DNA of 64,000 nucleotides from Campylobacteraceae bacterium. GTDB taxonomy: Bacteria > Campylobacterota > Campylobacteria > Campylobacterales > Sulfurovaceae. The translations under genes were made by a program, and so were the position numbers. Below the pieces are notes generated by a model. The model had not been told where the DNA came from. It was given only the letters and a program-made list of their open reading frames with translations, and searched no databases. Shown here piece by piece: positions 9,674-20,646 of the stretch; position 1 is the stretch's first letter; every line of letters starts with the position of its first letter. The DNA is taken from the NCBI GenBank assembly GCA_027035765.1, contig JALVUD010000024.1:1-64000 (forward strand). The letters run 5' to 3'.

Positions 9674-11500
9674 TTGAGCTTCAACGATCAGAAAGCCTTC
9701 CTCCGCTCCATCCACCCTTTCGACGAACTCTCCGACGAACTCCTGGACGAACTCGCCAAAAAGATCGACATCGCTTTTTATCCGGCGGAGACCTCTCTGA
9801 CGGTATGCGGTGCGGAGGTGGACCGATTCTATATCGTCATCAAGGGGGAGGTGAAGGTCCTGGACGAGAACGACTCGGTAGTCCGTATCTACCGGGAGAA
9901 GGACAGTTTCGACGCCGACGCCCTGCTGGAGGGGCGCTGCGACTGGCACTATGTGGTGAGCGAGGATCTGATCTGTTACGAGATCGACCGGGAGAGCTTC
10001 ATGAAGCTCTTCGAGAGGTGCGAAAAATTCCGTCGCTTCTATCTGATGGACATCGTGGAGCGGATCGAACACCTCAAGAGACGGGAACTCGATTCGGGCA
10101 TGGGCGACTGGATGACCGTCAGGGTCAGTGAGAGCTACTGGCACCCGCCCTGTCTGGTGAAGCGGCAGACACCGCTGCAGGAGGCGATCCGGCGCTCTGT
10201 CGACATGGGACGCAGCGAGATCATCGTGGAGGGGGAGGTGGGCGAATACGGAATCGTCGCCGACAGTGACCTGAAACGGATGCTGGCGGAAGGGACCTTC
10301 GACCTGACGCTTCCTGTGGGAGCTGTGGCGCACTTTCCACTCTTGACCGTGGATCGGGAGGATTTTCTCTTCAATGCCTATCTCACACTGATCCGCAAAA
10401 ACATCAAACGCCTGGGGGTGACAGAGAAAGGAAAACTCCTGGGCATTCTGGAGCAGATCGATATTCTGAGCTATTTCGCCAACCACTCCCATCTCATCAC
10501 CGTCAAGATCGAAAGAGCGCGGACTCTGGAGGAGCTTCGGGAGGCCAGTCTCGGCTATCTGACCATTGTCCGGCGCCTCTACGCCCAGGGGCTCAAGGCC
10601 CGCTATATCGCCAAACTGATCTCGGAGATCAACCGCAAGGTCTTCGCCCGGCTCTTCGAGATGATCCTGCCTGAGGAGCGTCGGGCGGAGTGTGCGCTGC
10701 TGGTCATGGGGAGTGAAGGGCGGGGCGAACAGATCATCCGTACCGATCAGGACAACGCGTTACTGATCCGGGAGGGAGTGGATTCCGAACTTTTCGTCCC
10801 CTACATGGAACGAATCAGCGACGCGCTGCTCGAGTTCGGCTATCCCGAATGCCCCGGAAAGATCATGGTGACCAACCCCTACTGGCGACGCAGCGTCGGA
10901 GAGTTCAAGGCGGAGATCGACCGCTGGATCGATTCGCCCGACGAAGAGAGTTTCATGTACTTCTCCATCTTTTTCGATGCCGAGGCAGTGGCTGGGGATG
11001 CAGAGCTGCTGCAAGAGGTCAAGGCCTATCTCTTCAGCCGTTTCGACGGGCACAACGATATCTACATGGCCTTTTTCGCCCGACTGACACTGCTCTTCGA
11101 GACCCCGGTGGGACTCTGGAGCTCTCTGCTGCATCGGGACCGGCATATCGATATCAAAAAAGCCGGGATCTTCCCCGTGGTGCAGGGGGTTCGTTCCCTG
11201 GCGCTGAAGTACCGGATCGAAGCTCTCTCCACCGTCGAACGCATCAAAGAGCTGACACGCCGGGAGATCCTGCAGGAGTCTTTCGCCCGGGAGCTCATTG
11301 AAGCTTTCGACGCCCTGAGCTATCTGCGCCTCGGCGTCCAGCTCAAAGCGATTGAGGAGGGCAAAACCCCGGACAATACCATTCACAGCAAGGACCTGAG
11401 CAAGATTCAGCGGGATCTGCTGCGGGACTCCCTGGAGATCGTCGAGCGGTTCAAAGGCTTCATCACCCGACATTTCGAGCTGGACAGGTTGCCGGGGTGA
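9674..11500 (+). CDS. Cyclic-nucleotide-binding/CBS/DUF294 putative nucleotidyltransferase regulatory protein
   Basis: cNMP-binding N-terminus, CBS pair, nucleotidyltransferase (GSEGRGEQIIRTDQDNALL) and substrate-binding domain; conserved neighbour of ActP/Acs. Confidence 0.85.
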   Translation: MSFNDQKAFLRSIHPFDELSDELLDELAKKIDIAFYPAETSLTVCGAEVDRFYIVIKGEVKVLDENDSVVRIYREKDSFDADALLEGRCDWHYVVSEDLICYEIDRESFMKLFERCEKFRRFYLMDIVERIEHLKRRELDSGMGDWMTVRVSESYWHPPCLVKRQTPLQEAIRRSVDMGRSEIIVEGEVGEYGIVADSDLKRMLAEGTFDLTLPVGAVAHFPLLTVDREDFLFNAYLTLIRKNIKRLGVTEKGKLLGILEQIDILSYFANHSHLITVKIERARTLEELREASLGYLTIVRRLYAQGLKARYIAKLISEINRKVFARLFEMILPEERRAECALLVMGSEGRGEQIIRTDQDNALLIREGVDSELFVPYMERISDALLEFGYPECPGKIMVTNPYWRRSVGEFKAEIDRWIDSPDEESFMYFSIFFDAEAVAGDAELLQEVKAYLFSRFDGHNDIYMAFFARLTLLFETPVGLWSSLLHRDRHIDIKKAGIFPVVQGVRSLALKYRIEALSTVERIKELTRREILQESFARELIEAFDALSYLRLGVQLKAIEEGKTPDNTIHSKDLSKIQRDLLRDSLEIVERFKGFITRHFELDRLPG

Positions 11501-11504
11501 TGAA

Positions 11505-11704
11505 GTCATTCGTCATTGGTCATTGGTCATTAGGGAAGTCTTCAGTCGTCAGTATTTTAAATCGTCGTTTGTCGGTTGAACGGGGATTCGCCCCTCTTTG
11601 TCGTTTGAATGAAAGCGTTGCGAAGCAACGCAAACCAAAACTCCTCATTCCTCATTCCTCATTCCTCATTAAAAATCTACCCACTACCCACTACCCACTA
11701 CCCA
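11505..11704. repeat. Three heptamer arrays of four units each (GTCATTN x4; CTCATTC x~4; CTACCCA x4) plus GCGTTGC-GAA-GCAACGC palindrome
   Basis: Read directly: 11505-11532, 11644-11671, 11677-11704; palindrome 11615-11631. Confidence 0.9.
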
Positions 11705-11706
11705 CT

Positions 11707-11734
11707 GCGATCATCGGAGTTCTCCGATGATCGC
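11707..11734 (+). promoter_or_regulatory. Perfect 13-bp inverted repeat enclosing SD (GGAG) and ATG of the DnaQ-like gene
   Basis: GCGATCATCGGAG-TT-CTCCGATGATCGC; ATG at 11727-11729. Confidence 0.8.
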
Positions 11735-12353
11735 TTCCCTCAAAAAGGCCTGGCAGAAACACCGCCTCAAAGATCCGAAATACGCCTATCTTTTCGAGCC
11801 TTACCGGGGAGACGATGTGGTGGTGCTGGATACGGAGACCACGGGCATGGATCCCCGAAAGGATGAGATCCTCTCCATCGGGGCGGTGAAGGTGCGCCAA
11901 AACCGGATTCTACTCAGTGACGCTTTCGAAGCCTGGCTCAAGCCTGAGGGAAGGATCAGCGAGGAGAGTATCAAAATCCACGGGATCCGCCGGATCGATA
12001 TCGAGGACGGAGAGCCCCCGGAGAGGGTGATTCCCCGACTGCTGGATTTCATCGGCAACCGTCCCATCGTGGGCTACTATATCCGCTTTGACCAGCGGAT
12101 GCTCAGCGCCTATACCCGACGGCTGCTGGGGATCGACCTCCCCAACGAGCTGATCGAGCTGAGCGAGATGTACTACCGCCGCTATCGCAAGCATTCTCCC
12201 CACGAGTTCGTCGATCTCAAGTTCGACACCATTATGGAGGCACTGGGTCTGCCGCGCCTGGGCAAACATGACGCCCTCAACGATGCCGTCATGTCGGCAC
12301 TGATCTATCTCAAACTGAAAACGATCCCCGAGTACAAAGGGGCCTTTTCCTGA
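11727..12353 (+). CDS. DnaQ-like 3'-5' exonuclease (DNA pol III epsilon-like)
   Basis: VVLDTETTGMDPRKDEILSIGAVKV, HDALNDAVMSALIYL exonuclease motifs. Confidence 0.88.
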   Translation: MIASLKKAWQKHRLKDPKYAYLFEPYRGDDVVVLDTETTGMDPRKDEILSIGAVKVRQNRILLSDAFEAWLKPEGRISEESIKIHGIRRIDIEDGEPPERVIPRLLDFIGNRPIVGYYIRFDQRMLSAYTRRLLGIDLPNELIELSEMYYRRYRKHSPHEFVDLKFDTIMEALGLPRLGKHDALNDAVMSALIYLKLKTIPEYKGAFS

Positions 12354-12507
12354 TCGGAACCTGAGGGGCGACTCTGTTACCATTGGGAACAGGCGGACAG
12401 GTGCCGGAGTCTGGAGGCCCATTGTCCGATGCTTTTGCTATGTTTCCGCTATAAATCTATCCTATGATATAGTATAAAGATACGACTAAACTCAAGGAGG
12501 AAGCACA

Positions 12508-14472
<1,965 letters not shown>

Positions 14473-14481
14473 GCCTCCGTG

Positions 14482-14525
14482 TTTTTTACTCGTTCCTAAC
14501 GTCCCTGTTGGGAATACACCGATGA
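14482..14525 (+). repeat. Dispersed palindromic repeat, diverged copy of 43459-43502
   Basis: Shared ttttttactcgttcc..tgggaat.cacc pattern by eye. Confidence 0.55.
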
Positions 14526-14576
14526 AAAGAACAGCAAAGCGACAAATAGTATTATTTAATATCAAAGGAAAAACCA

Positions 14577-15110
14577 ATGGCCTATATCCGACTTTGCCCC
14601 TATGAAGAGATGGATCCCGAGATCCAGGAGCGGGCACGTCCGATCCTGGAAAAGACCGGGAAACTTGGAGAGATCTTCGAACTGCTGGCTCTGGACAAGG
14701 ATCTCTATTTCGCTACGGATGCGATGGTTCAGAGCTTCCTGCTCCAGGAAACACTGCTTCCCTACAAGACCAAAGAGCGCATCGCGCTGCTTGTCTCTCT
14801 GGCCAACAACTGCACGATGTGTGTCGATGTTCACAAGAATATCGCCAAGATGCTGGGGATGAGCGAGGAGGAGGTGGAGGAGACTCTCAGGGGTGTCGAA
14901 GCGATCCACGCCGACGATCGGGAAAAGGCGCTGCTCGATTTCGCCCTCAAAGCAGCGAGCAAAGAGAACTACAAGATGACCCAGGAGGAGATCGACGCCC
15001 TCAAAGCCCTGGGCTGGAGCGAGATGGAGATCCTCGAAGCAGCGCGCATTGCCGCCTATTTCAACTATATCAACACCCTCTCGAATGTCTTTGGGCTTGG
15101 GAAGTCTTGA
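14577..15110 (+). CDS. Carboxymuconolactone decarboxylase/AhpD-like protein
   Basis: KTKERIALLVSLANNCTMCVDVHKNIAKMLGMSEEEVEE (CxxC...H AhpD-like motif). Confidence 0.82.
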   Translation: MAYIRLCPYEEMDPEIQERARPILEKTGKLGEIFELLALDKDLYFATDAMVQSFLLQETLLPYKTKERIALLVSLANNCTMCVDVHKNIAKMLGMSEEEVEETLRGVEAIHADDREKALLDFALKAASKENYKMTQEEIDALKALGWSEMEILEAARIAAYFNYINTLSNVFGLGKS

Positions 15111-15155
15111 GCCGACAAATCTCCGTAGAAAAGGGCAGGACTTTGACACTGCATG

Positions 15156-15173
15156 GCGGGAATGAATTCCCGC
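15156..15173 (+). terminator. Hairpin terminator candidate
   Basis: GCGGGAA-TGAA-TTCCCGC followed by a T-rich stretch. Confidence 0.6.
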
Positions 15174-15203
15174 TTCCTTTTGACTATGGCTATAAAAAAA
15201 GTA

Positions 15204-16352
15204 TCAATTCTGCGTTCTATTTCTGCCAAATCCCACGAGTATGAGATAGAGTAGAGTTACCAGACTCAAACCAACCAAAGAGAAGAGCACAGCTTGTTCC
15301 TCACCGTAGTGTTTCCAGATCAGGCCGATCACCGTAGCCCCCGCCGCGCTGAAAAGGGCCACCCCCCCGTAGAAGATCCCGTATACGGTCCCTTTGTTGA
15401 CCGCTTCGTCGGAGATCCAGGCTCGGATCGCATTGAGACTGGCCACGGTGAAAACCCCCAGCAGTACGAAGCCCGAAATCACCCAGTTGAGATAGAGTGC
15501 CCCCATCGATCCGATGCCGAAAAGCATGGCAATTCCCAGTACAAGCCGCGGGCTGTAGCGGTCGATCTGCACCCCGAAAAAGTAGCTCAGAAGCGTCTGC
15601 ACGAAGTTGTACAGAACCATCAGCAGGGGGATGAATGCGATGCCGATTCCTGCCTCTTTGGCCTTGACGATGAAGAAACTGTCGCTGAAGATAAAGAAGA
15701 TGAAGGCAAAGTACAAAAAGAGCAGGGGCAGAAGCGCTTTGTCGGCCCTCCAGTCAACGGTCGCGATGTGGTGTTTGGATCGATAGGGGGCATCTTTGAC
15801 GAAAAAGATGACGATGACGACTGCCAGGAGTCCCGGCAGCAGCGTCCAGGCAAAGAGCTCCCGGAAAACTGTTTCGCTTTTGCCCAGCCAGTAGAGGAGA
15901 GCGAAGGCGATCAGAGCGCCGCTCATCTCTCCGGCCACATCCATCATTTTGTGAAAGCCGAAACTCCGGCCGCTTTTGCCGTCGCTGTAGGCGGAGATGA
16001 GGCTGTCTTTGGTGGCGGAGCGGATCGCCTTGCCCATCCGCTCTGCTCCCCGCAGCAGCGCTACGGCCTGCCAGCTGTGGGCCAGAGCCAGCATCGGCTT
16101 GGTCACCGCCGAGACCAGATAACCGGCGACGACGAAGGGTTTGACGATCTGCAGCCGGTCGCTGAGATAGCCGAAGAGAATTCGAAAAGCGTAGGAGACG
16201 AAGGTGGCGATAGCCACGACGTAGCCCAGCTTGTCCACCCCCTGGTCCAGCACATAGACGATGAAAATGGGAAGGACCGACGTGACCATGGCACTGGCCA
16301 TATCGGTGAAGAAGCTGACGAAACCCAGGGCGATGATGTTTTTGTTGACCAT
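15204..16352 (-). CDS. MFS transporter
   Basis: ALGFVSFFTDMASAMVTSVLPIFIVYVL..., ~12 hydrophobic segments. Confidence 0.85.
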   Translation of the reverse strand: MVNKNIIALGFVSFFTDMASAMVTSVLPIFIVYVLDQGVDKLGYVVAIATFVSYAFRILFGYLSDRLQIVKPFVVAGYLVSAVTKPMLALAHSWQAVALLRGAERMGKAIRSATKDSLISAYSDGKSGRSFGFHKMMDVAGEMSGALIAFALLYWLGKSETVFRELFAWTLLPGLLAVVIVIFFVKDAPYRSKHHIATVDWRADKALLPLLFLYFAFIFFIFSDSFFIVKAKEAGIGIAFIPLLMVLYNFVQTLLSYFFGVQIDRYSPRLVLGIAMLFGIGSMGALYLNWVISGFVLLGVFTVASLNAIRAWISDEAVNKGTVYGIFYGGVALFSAAGATVIGLIWKHYGEEQAVLFSLVGLSLVTLLYLILVGFGRNRTQN

Positions 16353-16460
16353 CCTTATCCCTTATCTGCTTGAATCTTTTTCTCTATGATTGTATCCCAA
16401 AATATTATCGGTACTACACATTGGGTCGATATAATGGTGTAAAAAGCGAGGAGATTCGTT

Positions 16461-18566
16461 ATGATCACGCTCTTGCGTCCCCCGTCGCTCTACGGAGACG
16501 ATCCCGAAACGAAACGGGAAGAGATCCGCCGCTATTTCCACAATACCTACGATGCCTTTGAATCCCTCTACGGGCTACTGGCGAGTGACGAGGTCTTCTA
16601 CCACCGCCCCGAGCCGCTGCGTCATCCCCACATCTTCTACTTCGGCCATACCGCCGTCTTCTTCGTCAACAAGCTGGTCCTGGCCAAGATCCTGCCGCGG
16701 CGGATCGATTCGGAGCTGGAGTCGATCTTTGCCGTGGGGGTGGACGAGATGAGCTGGGACGACCTGGACGAGACACGCTACGACTGGCCGACGGTGGAGC
16801 GGACCCGCCGTTACCGGGAGCGGGTCCGGGAGACTGTCGACGGGCTCATCGAGCGCCTGCCGCTCAAGCTCCCCATCGACTGGGACTCCCCGTGGTGGGT
16901 GATCCTCATGGGGATCGAGCATGAGCGGATCCATATCGAGACCTCCTCGGTCCTGATCCGGCAGACTCCGCTGGAACTGGTACGACCCTCTGCAGAGTGG
17001 TCCCGATGCGAGGAGACGGGAGCGGCACCGGCCAATGAGCTGGTCGAGGTACCGGAGGGGGTCGTGCATCTGGGGAAACGGAAAAGTGACGACTATTACG
17101 GCTGGGACAACGAATACGGCAGCCATCAGGCAAAAATCCCATCCTTTCGGGCCTCTCGCCATCTGGTGAGCCACGCGGAGTTTCTCGAGTTCGTGGAGGC
17201 CGGCGGTTACAAAGAGGAGCACTGGTGGAGTGAGGAGGGATGGCAGTGGCGCAGTTACAAAGCAGCTGAACATCCCCACTTCTGGCGACGAAGCGATGAG
17301 GGGTGGCGCTACAGGAGCCTGACGGAGGAGATTCCGCTGCCCATGGACTGGCCGGTGGATGTGAACCTCCACGAAGCGGAGGCTTTCTGCCGCTGGCTGG
17401 GGGAACGGACCGGCCGGAAGCTGCGGCTGCCCACCGAGGACGAGTGGGTCCGACTCTGCGACCATGCGCGCGTGCCTGATCTCCCCGACTGGGGCGAAAA
17501 AGCGCCGGCCAATATCCATCTGGAGTACTGGGCCAGTGCCGGCCCGGTGGGGCGTTTCCGCCACGGGGAATTCTCCGATCTCATCGGCAACGTCTGGCAG
17601 TGGACCCGTACGCCGATCTACCCTTTCGAGGGGTTCGAGGTCCATCCCATCTACGACGACTTCACCACACCCACCTTCGACGGTCGGCACTTTCTCATCA
17701 AAGGGGGCTCCTTCATGAGTGCCGGCGACGAGGCGCTGCGATCGGCCCGCTACGCCTTTCGGCCCCACTTTTTCCAGCATGCCGGCTTCCGCTACGTGGA
17801 GAGCGACTACCGGGAGGAGATCGCCACCGGCCACTACGAGCGGGACGAGCAGGTGAGCCAGTATTGCGAGTTCGGCTGGGGAGGGGAGTATTTCGGCATC
17901 CCCAACTACCCCGAACACTGTGCCCGGATCGCCCTGGAGGCGAGTCAGGGGCGGCGCCGGGAGCGGGCGCTGGACCTGGGATGCGCCATCGGCCGCAGCA
18001 CCCTGGAGCTGGCGCAGGGCTTCGGGGAGGTGACGGGGATCGATTTCTCCGCCCGTTTCATCTCCATGGCCGAGGAGATGCGCAGCCGCGGCGTGATCCG
18101 CTATACCCTGCCGGTGGAGGGGGAGTTGACCGAATACCGGGAAGCGAGACTCCCTGAGAGGCTCCTGCCCTATACGGATCGGGTGAGTTTCTGGCAGGGG
18201 GACGCCTGCAATCTCAAGCCGGTCTTCGACGACTACGATCTGGTGACCGCCTTCAATCTCATCGACCGACTCTACGATCCGGCCAAATTCCTGCGCGATA
18301 TCGCGAGCCGGATCCGCCCCGGCGGACTGCTCGTCCTCAGCTCCCCCTACACCTGGATGGAGGAGCACACCCCCAGGGAGAAGTGGCTGGGAGGCCGGCG
18401 AAAAGACGGCGAACCCTACACCACCTTCGAAGCGTTGCAGGAGCATCTGAACCCCGCCTTCCGGCTGCTGCGTACCGAAGAGGTGCCCTTTGTTCTGAGG
18501 GAGACCGCCCGGAAGTTCCAGCATACGATCGCCCAGCTGACGATCTGGGAGCGGCTGGAAGGGTAG
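16461..18566 (+). CDS. ovoA: 5-histidylcysteine sulfoxide synthase / 4-mercaptohistidine N-methyltransferase (ovothiol biosynthesis)
   Basis: DinB_2 + FGE-sulfatase + SAM-methyltransferase architecture; HxxxHxE iron motif (GIEHERIHIE); DLIGNVWQWTRTP; LDLGCAIGRSTLELA. Confidence 0.92.
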   Translation: MITLLRPPSLYGDDPETKREEIRRYFHNTYDAFESLYGLLASDEVFYHRPEPLRHPHIFYFGHTAVFFVNKLVLAKILPRRIDSELESIFAVGVDEMSWDDLDETRYDWPTVERTRRYRERVRETVDGLIERLPLKLPIDWDSPWWVILMGIEHERIHIETSSVLIRQTPLELVRPSAEWSRCEETGAAPANELVEVPEGVVHLGKRKSDDYYGWDNEYGSHQAKIPSFRASRHLVSHAEFLEFVEAGGYKEEHWWSEEGWQWRSYKAAEHPHFWRRSDEGWRYRSLTEEIPLPMDWPVDVNLHEAEAFCRWLGERTGRKLRLPTEDEWVRLCDHARVPDLPDWGEKAPANIHLEYWASAGPVGRFRHGEFSDLIGNVWQWTRTPIYPFEGFEVHPIYDDFTTPTFDGRHFLIKGGSFMSAGDEALRSARYAFRPHFFQHAGFRYVESDYREEIATGHYERDEQVSQYCEFGWGGEYFGIPNYPEHCARIALEASQGRRRERALDLGCAIGRSTLELAQGFGEVTGIDFSARFISMAEEMRSRGVIRYTLPVEGELTEYREARLPERLLPYTDRVSFWQGDACNLKPVFDDYDLVTAFNLIDRLYDPAKFLRDIASRIRPGGLLVLSSPYTWMEEHTPREKWLGGRRKDGEPYTTFEALQEHLNPAFRLLRTEEVPFVLRETARKFQHTIAQLTIWERLEG

Positions 18567-18581
18567 GGGATCCTACCCGGC

Positions 18582-19190
18582 TCAGTAGAGCAGCCAGAGA
18601 TTGCCAAGCCAGCCCAGGTCTTTGAGCCCCTCGATCAGTTCCAGAATCCCCACGATCCAGATGAACCAGAGGGCGCTGAAGATATGCTTGCGGAAGATTC
18701 TCGGGTTGACCGTGTAGCGTTCCGGTTCATGCAGCAGTGAAATTCTGGGGAAAAAGGCGGGAACCCGCCGGGCATACTCCTCGTACCGCTCGCCGAAGAG
18801 TTTGCGCAGCTTCTGCTCTTCGTTGCGGATGACCCTCGGATAGCCTGCGGCAAAAAAGAGGAGAAAGAGGATCGGGAAGGTAAAGGTCTCCGTGGCCATC
18901 CCCACCCCGAGAAGCCCCAGGAAACTGAAAAAGTAGAGGGGATTGCGGGTCATGGAGTAGGGGCCTTCGGTTACCAGTGTATTGTCCTTGTAGCCCGCAA
19001 TATAGAGCGAACACCACATCCGCCCAAAAGCACCGATTGCAGCGAGAAAAATCCCGAATGTGAAAAGAAGATCCGCCACAATCGGCGCCTCCATATCCCA
19101 TCGGCTCCCCGAGAGAGCATAAAGGACCAGAACTGCCGTTGCGGCGATTCGGGAAAACAGAATTCTTGATTTTTCAAAACGTATCGACAT
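18582..19190 (-). CDS. Isoprenylcysteine carboxyl methyltransferase/phospholipid methyltransferase-like integral membrane protein
   Basis: NTLVTEGPYSMTRNPLYFFSFLGLLG and RNEEQKLRKLFGERYEEYARRVPAFFP: ICMT-family motifs. Confidence 0.8.
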   Translation of the reverse strand: MSIRFEKSRILFSRIAATAVLVLYALSGSRWDMEAPIVADLLFTFGIFLAAIGAFGRMWCSLYIAGYKDNTLVTEGPYSMTRNPLYFFSFLGLLGVGMATETFTFPILFLLFFAAGYPRVIRNEEQKLRKLFGERYEEYARRVPAFFPRISLLHEPERYTVNPRIFRKHIFSALWFIWIVGILELIEGLKDLGWLGNLWLLY

Positions 19191-19272
19191 AGGCATCCTG
19201 ACGTTGAAGTTGCCAAATGATATATCAAAATGATGAAACGAAGATGAAAACGTTCCGGCAGAGGAGGGGAGA

Positions 19273-20646
19273 TCAACGCTCCGGCGTTTCCTTTTCTTTG
19301 GGGGAGCCGCCGGAGAGCCCGTAACGTTCGATCTTCGATTTGAGGGTGTTCCTGGAGATTCCCAGATAGCGGGCCAGGGAGGAGATGCTGCATCGCCCGA
19401 GCAGTTCACCCAGCAGTTCCTTTTCGATGTCGTGCAGGATCGCTTCGGCATTCTCTTCACCATAGGCATCGACGATCCGTTTGGCAAAGGTTTTTATGGA
19501 GGCAGCAGGGTTCTCCCGGATCATGGCGTCACAGGGACGCAGGGCACTTTCGATCTCTTCCAGTGTAATCCGGTCATAGGGAGCGTTCAGTGCCGCTTTG
19601 TAGAGAATGTTCTTCAGCTCCCGCACATTGCCGGGAAAACTCTGCTCTTTGAGAAAGGTGATCGCCTCGTTGTCGATACTTCGGATTATGAGGTTCAGGT
19701 CCCGATTGGCCAGGGTCACGAAATGGAGGGCCAGCTCTTCGATATCCTCTTTTCTGCGTTTGAGCGGGGGTAGCTCAATCTCCAGCACCGCCACCCGGTG
19801 GTAGAGGTCTTTTCGGATCCGTTTTTGCTCCCGGATCTCCGTGGGGGAGGCGGAAAACGAACAGATGATCCTCCCCTCGAAGGGGGTATCTCCTTTCCGT
19901 TCGTCGAATCGCCCCGTCTCCAGAAAATGCAGGAGCCGTCCCTGCAGCGGAGGGCTTAGATCGAGCATCTCGTCGAAAAACAGCGTCCCTCTTCCCACCT
20001 CGGCAAGATAACCGCGTTTCTCCCCGTCTCCATGGAACAGGGCGTCGAAATTCTCCTCCTCCAGCGCCGCGCAATTGACCGTCACGAAAGGCTCCTGGGC
20101 CCGCGGAGAGTTTTGGTGGATAAGCCGGGCAGCAAAACTCTTGCCCGTTCCGCTCTCTCCGAAAAGCGAAACAGTCACATCACTTCGTGCTGCCATGCCG
20201 ATTCCATTGTAAACCTCCCGCATTGTTTTGAGTGATCCGATGAACTCCTCTTCCTTGTCACGGAGCAGCAGCGGCGGGTTGTCGGTTTGTTTCTCGTAGC
20301 GGCTGACTGCCTCCAGGATATCCCGGGTGCTGAAGGGTTTTTCAATGATGTCCACGATTCCGGATTTGGTGGCGTTGATAATGTTGGAGGCGGTGGCGTA
20401 GGCGGTAATCAGTATGGTCGGGATGGAGAAAGAGGCGTCACGAATCCGTTGCAGGACTTCGACGCCGGTCAGCGAATCTCCCAGCATCATATCGAGGAAG
20501 ATCAGGTCGATGTCGAAAACGTCGATGCCGTCGATGAGATCCTCTTCATGCCCCGTGAAACCGTAGCAGGTGTGTCCCTTTTTCGAGAGAATCTTTTCGA
20601 CCGCGTAGCGGATGTCCGCCTGATCGTCGATGATAGCGATGTTCAT
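19273..20646 (-). CDS. aioR: AioR-type NtrC-family response regulator (REC-AAA+-Fis HTH) lacking the GAFTGA loop
   Basis: REC MNIAIIDDQADIRYAVEK; Walker A GESGTGKS; Walker B GTLFFDE; C-terminal ISSLARYLGISRNTLKSKIERYG; between Walker motifs NFDALFHGDGEKRGYLAEVGRGTLFFDE without GAFTGA; assignment to Aio by context. Confidence 0.85.
   Translation of the reverse strand: MNIAIIDDQADIRYAVEKILSKKGHTCYGFTGHEEDLIDGIDVFDIDLIFLDMMLGDSLTGVEVLQRIRDASFSIPTILITAYATASNIINATKSGIVDIIEKPFSTRDILEAVSRYEKQTDNPPLLLRDKEEEFIGSLKTMREVYNGIGMAARSDVTVSLFGESGTGKSFAARLIHQNSPRAQEPFVTVNCAALEEENFDALFHGDGEKRGYLAEVGRGTLFFDEMLDLSPPLQGRLLHFLETGRFDERKGDTPFEGRIICSFSASPTEIREQKRIRKDLYHRVAVLEIELPPLKRRKEDIEELALHFVTLANRDLNLIIRSIDNEAITFLKEQSFPGNVRELKNILYKAALNAPYDRITLEEIESALRPCDAMIRENPAASIKTFAKRIVDAYGEENAEAILHDIEKELLGELLGRCSISSLARYLGISRNTLKSKIERYGLSGGSPKEKETPER

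Noticed and set aside
11505-11704. Possible CRISPR-like array
   Set aside because: Units are contiguous 7-bp tandem repeats with no spacers and no cas genes nearby
15204-16352. MFS gene as an arsenical efflux (ArsJ-like) transporter
   Set aside because: N-terminal sequence resembles generic MFS (FFTDMASAMVTSVLPIFI) and not ArsJ; no gapdh partner
16575-18524. 649-aa minus-strand ORF
   Set aside because: Antisense shadow of ovoA
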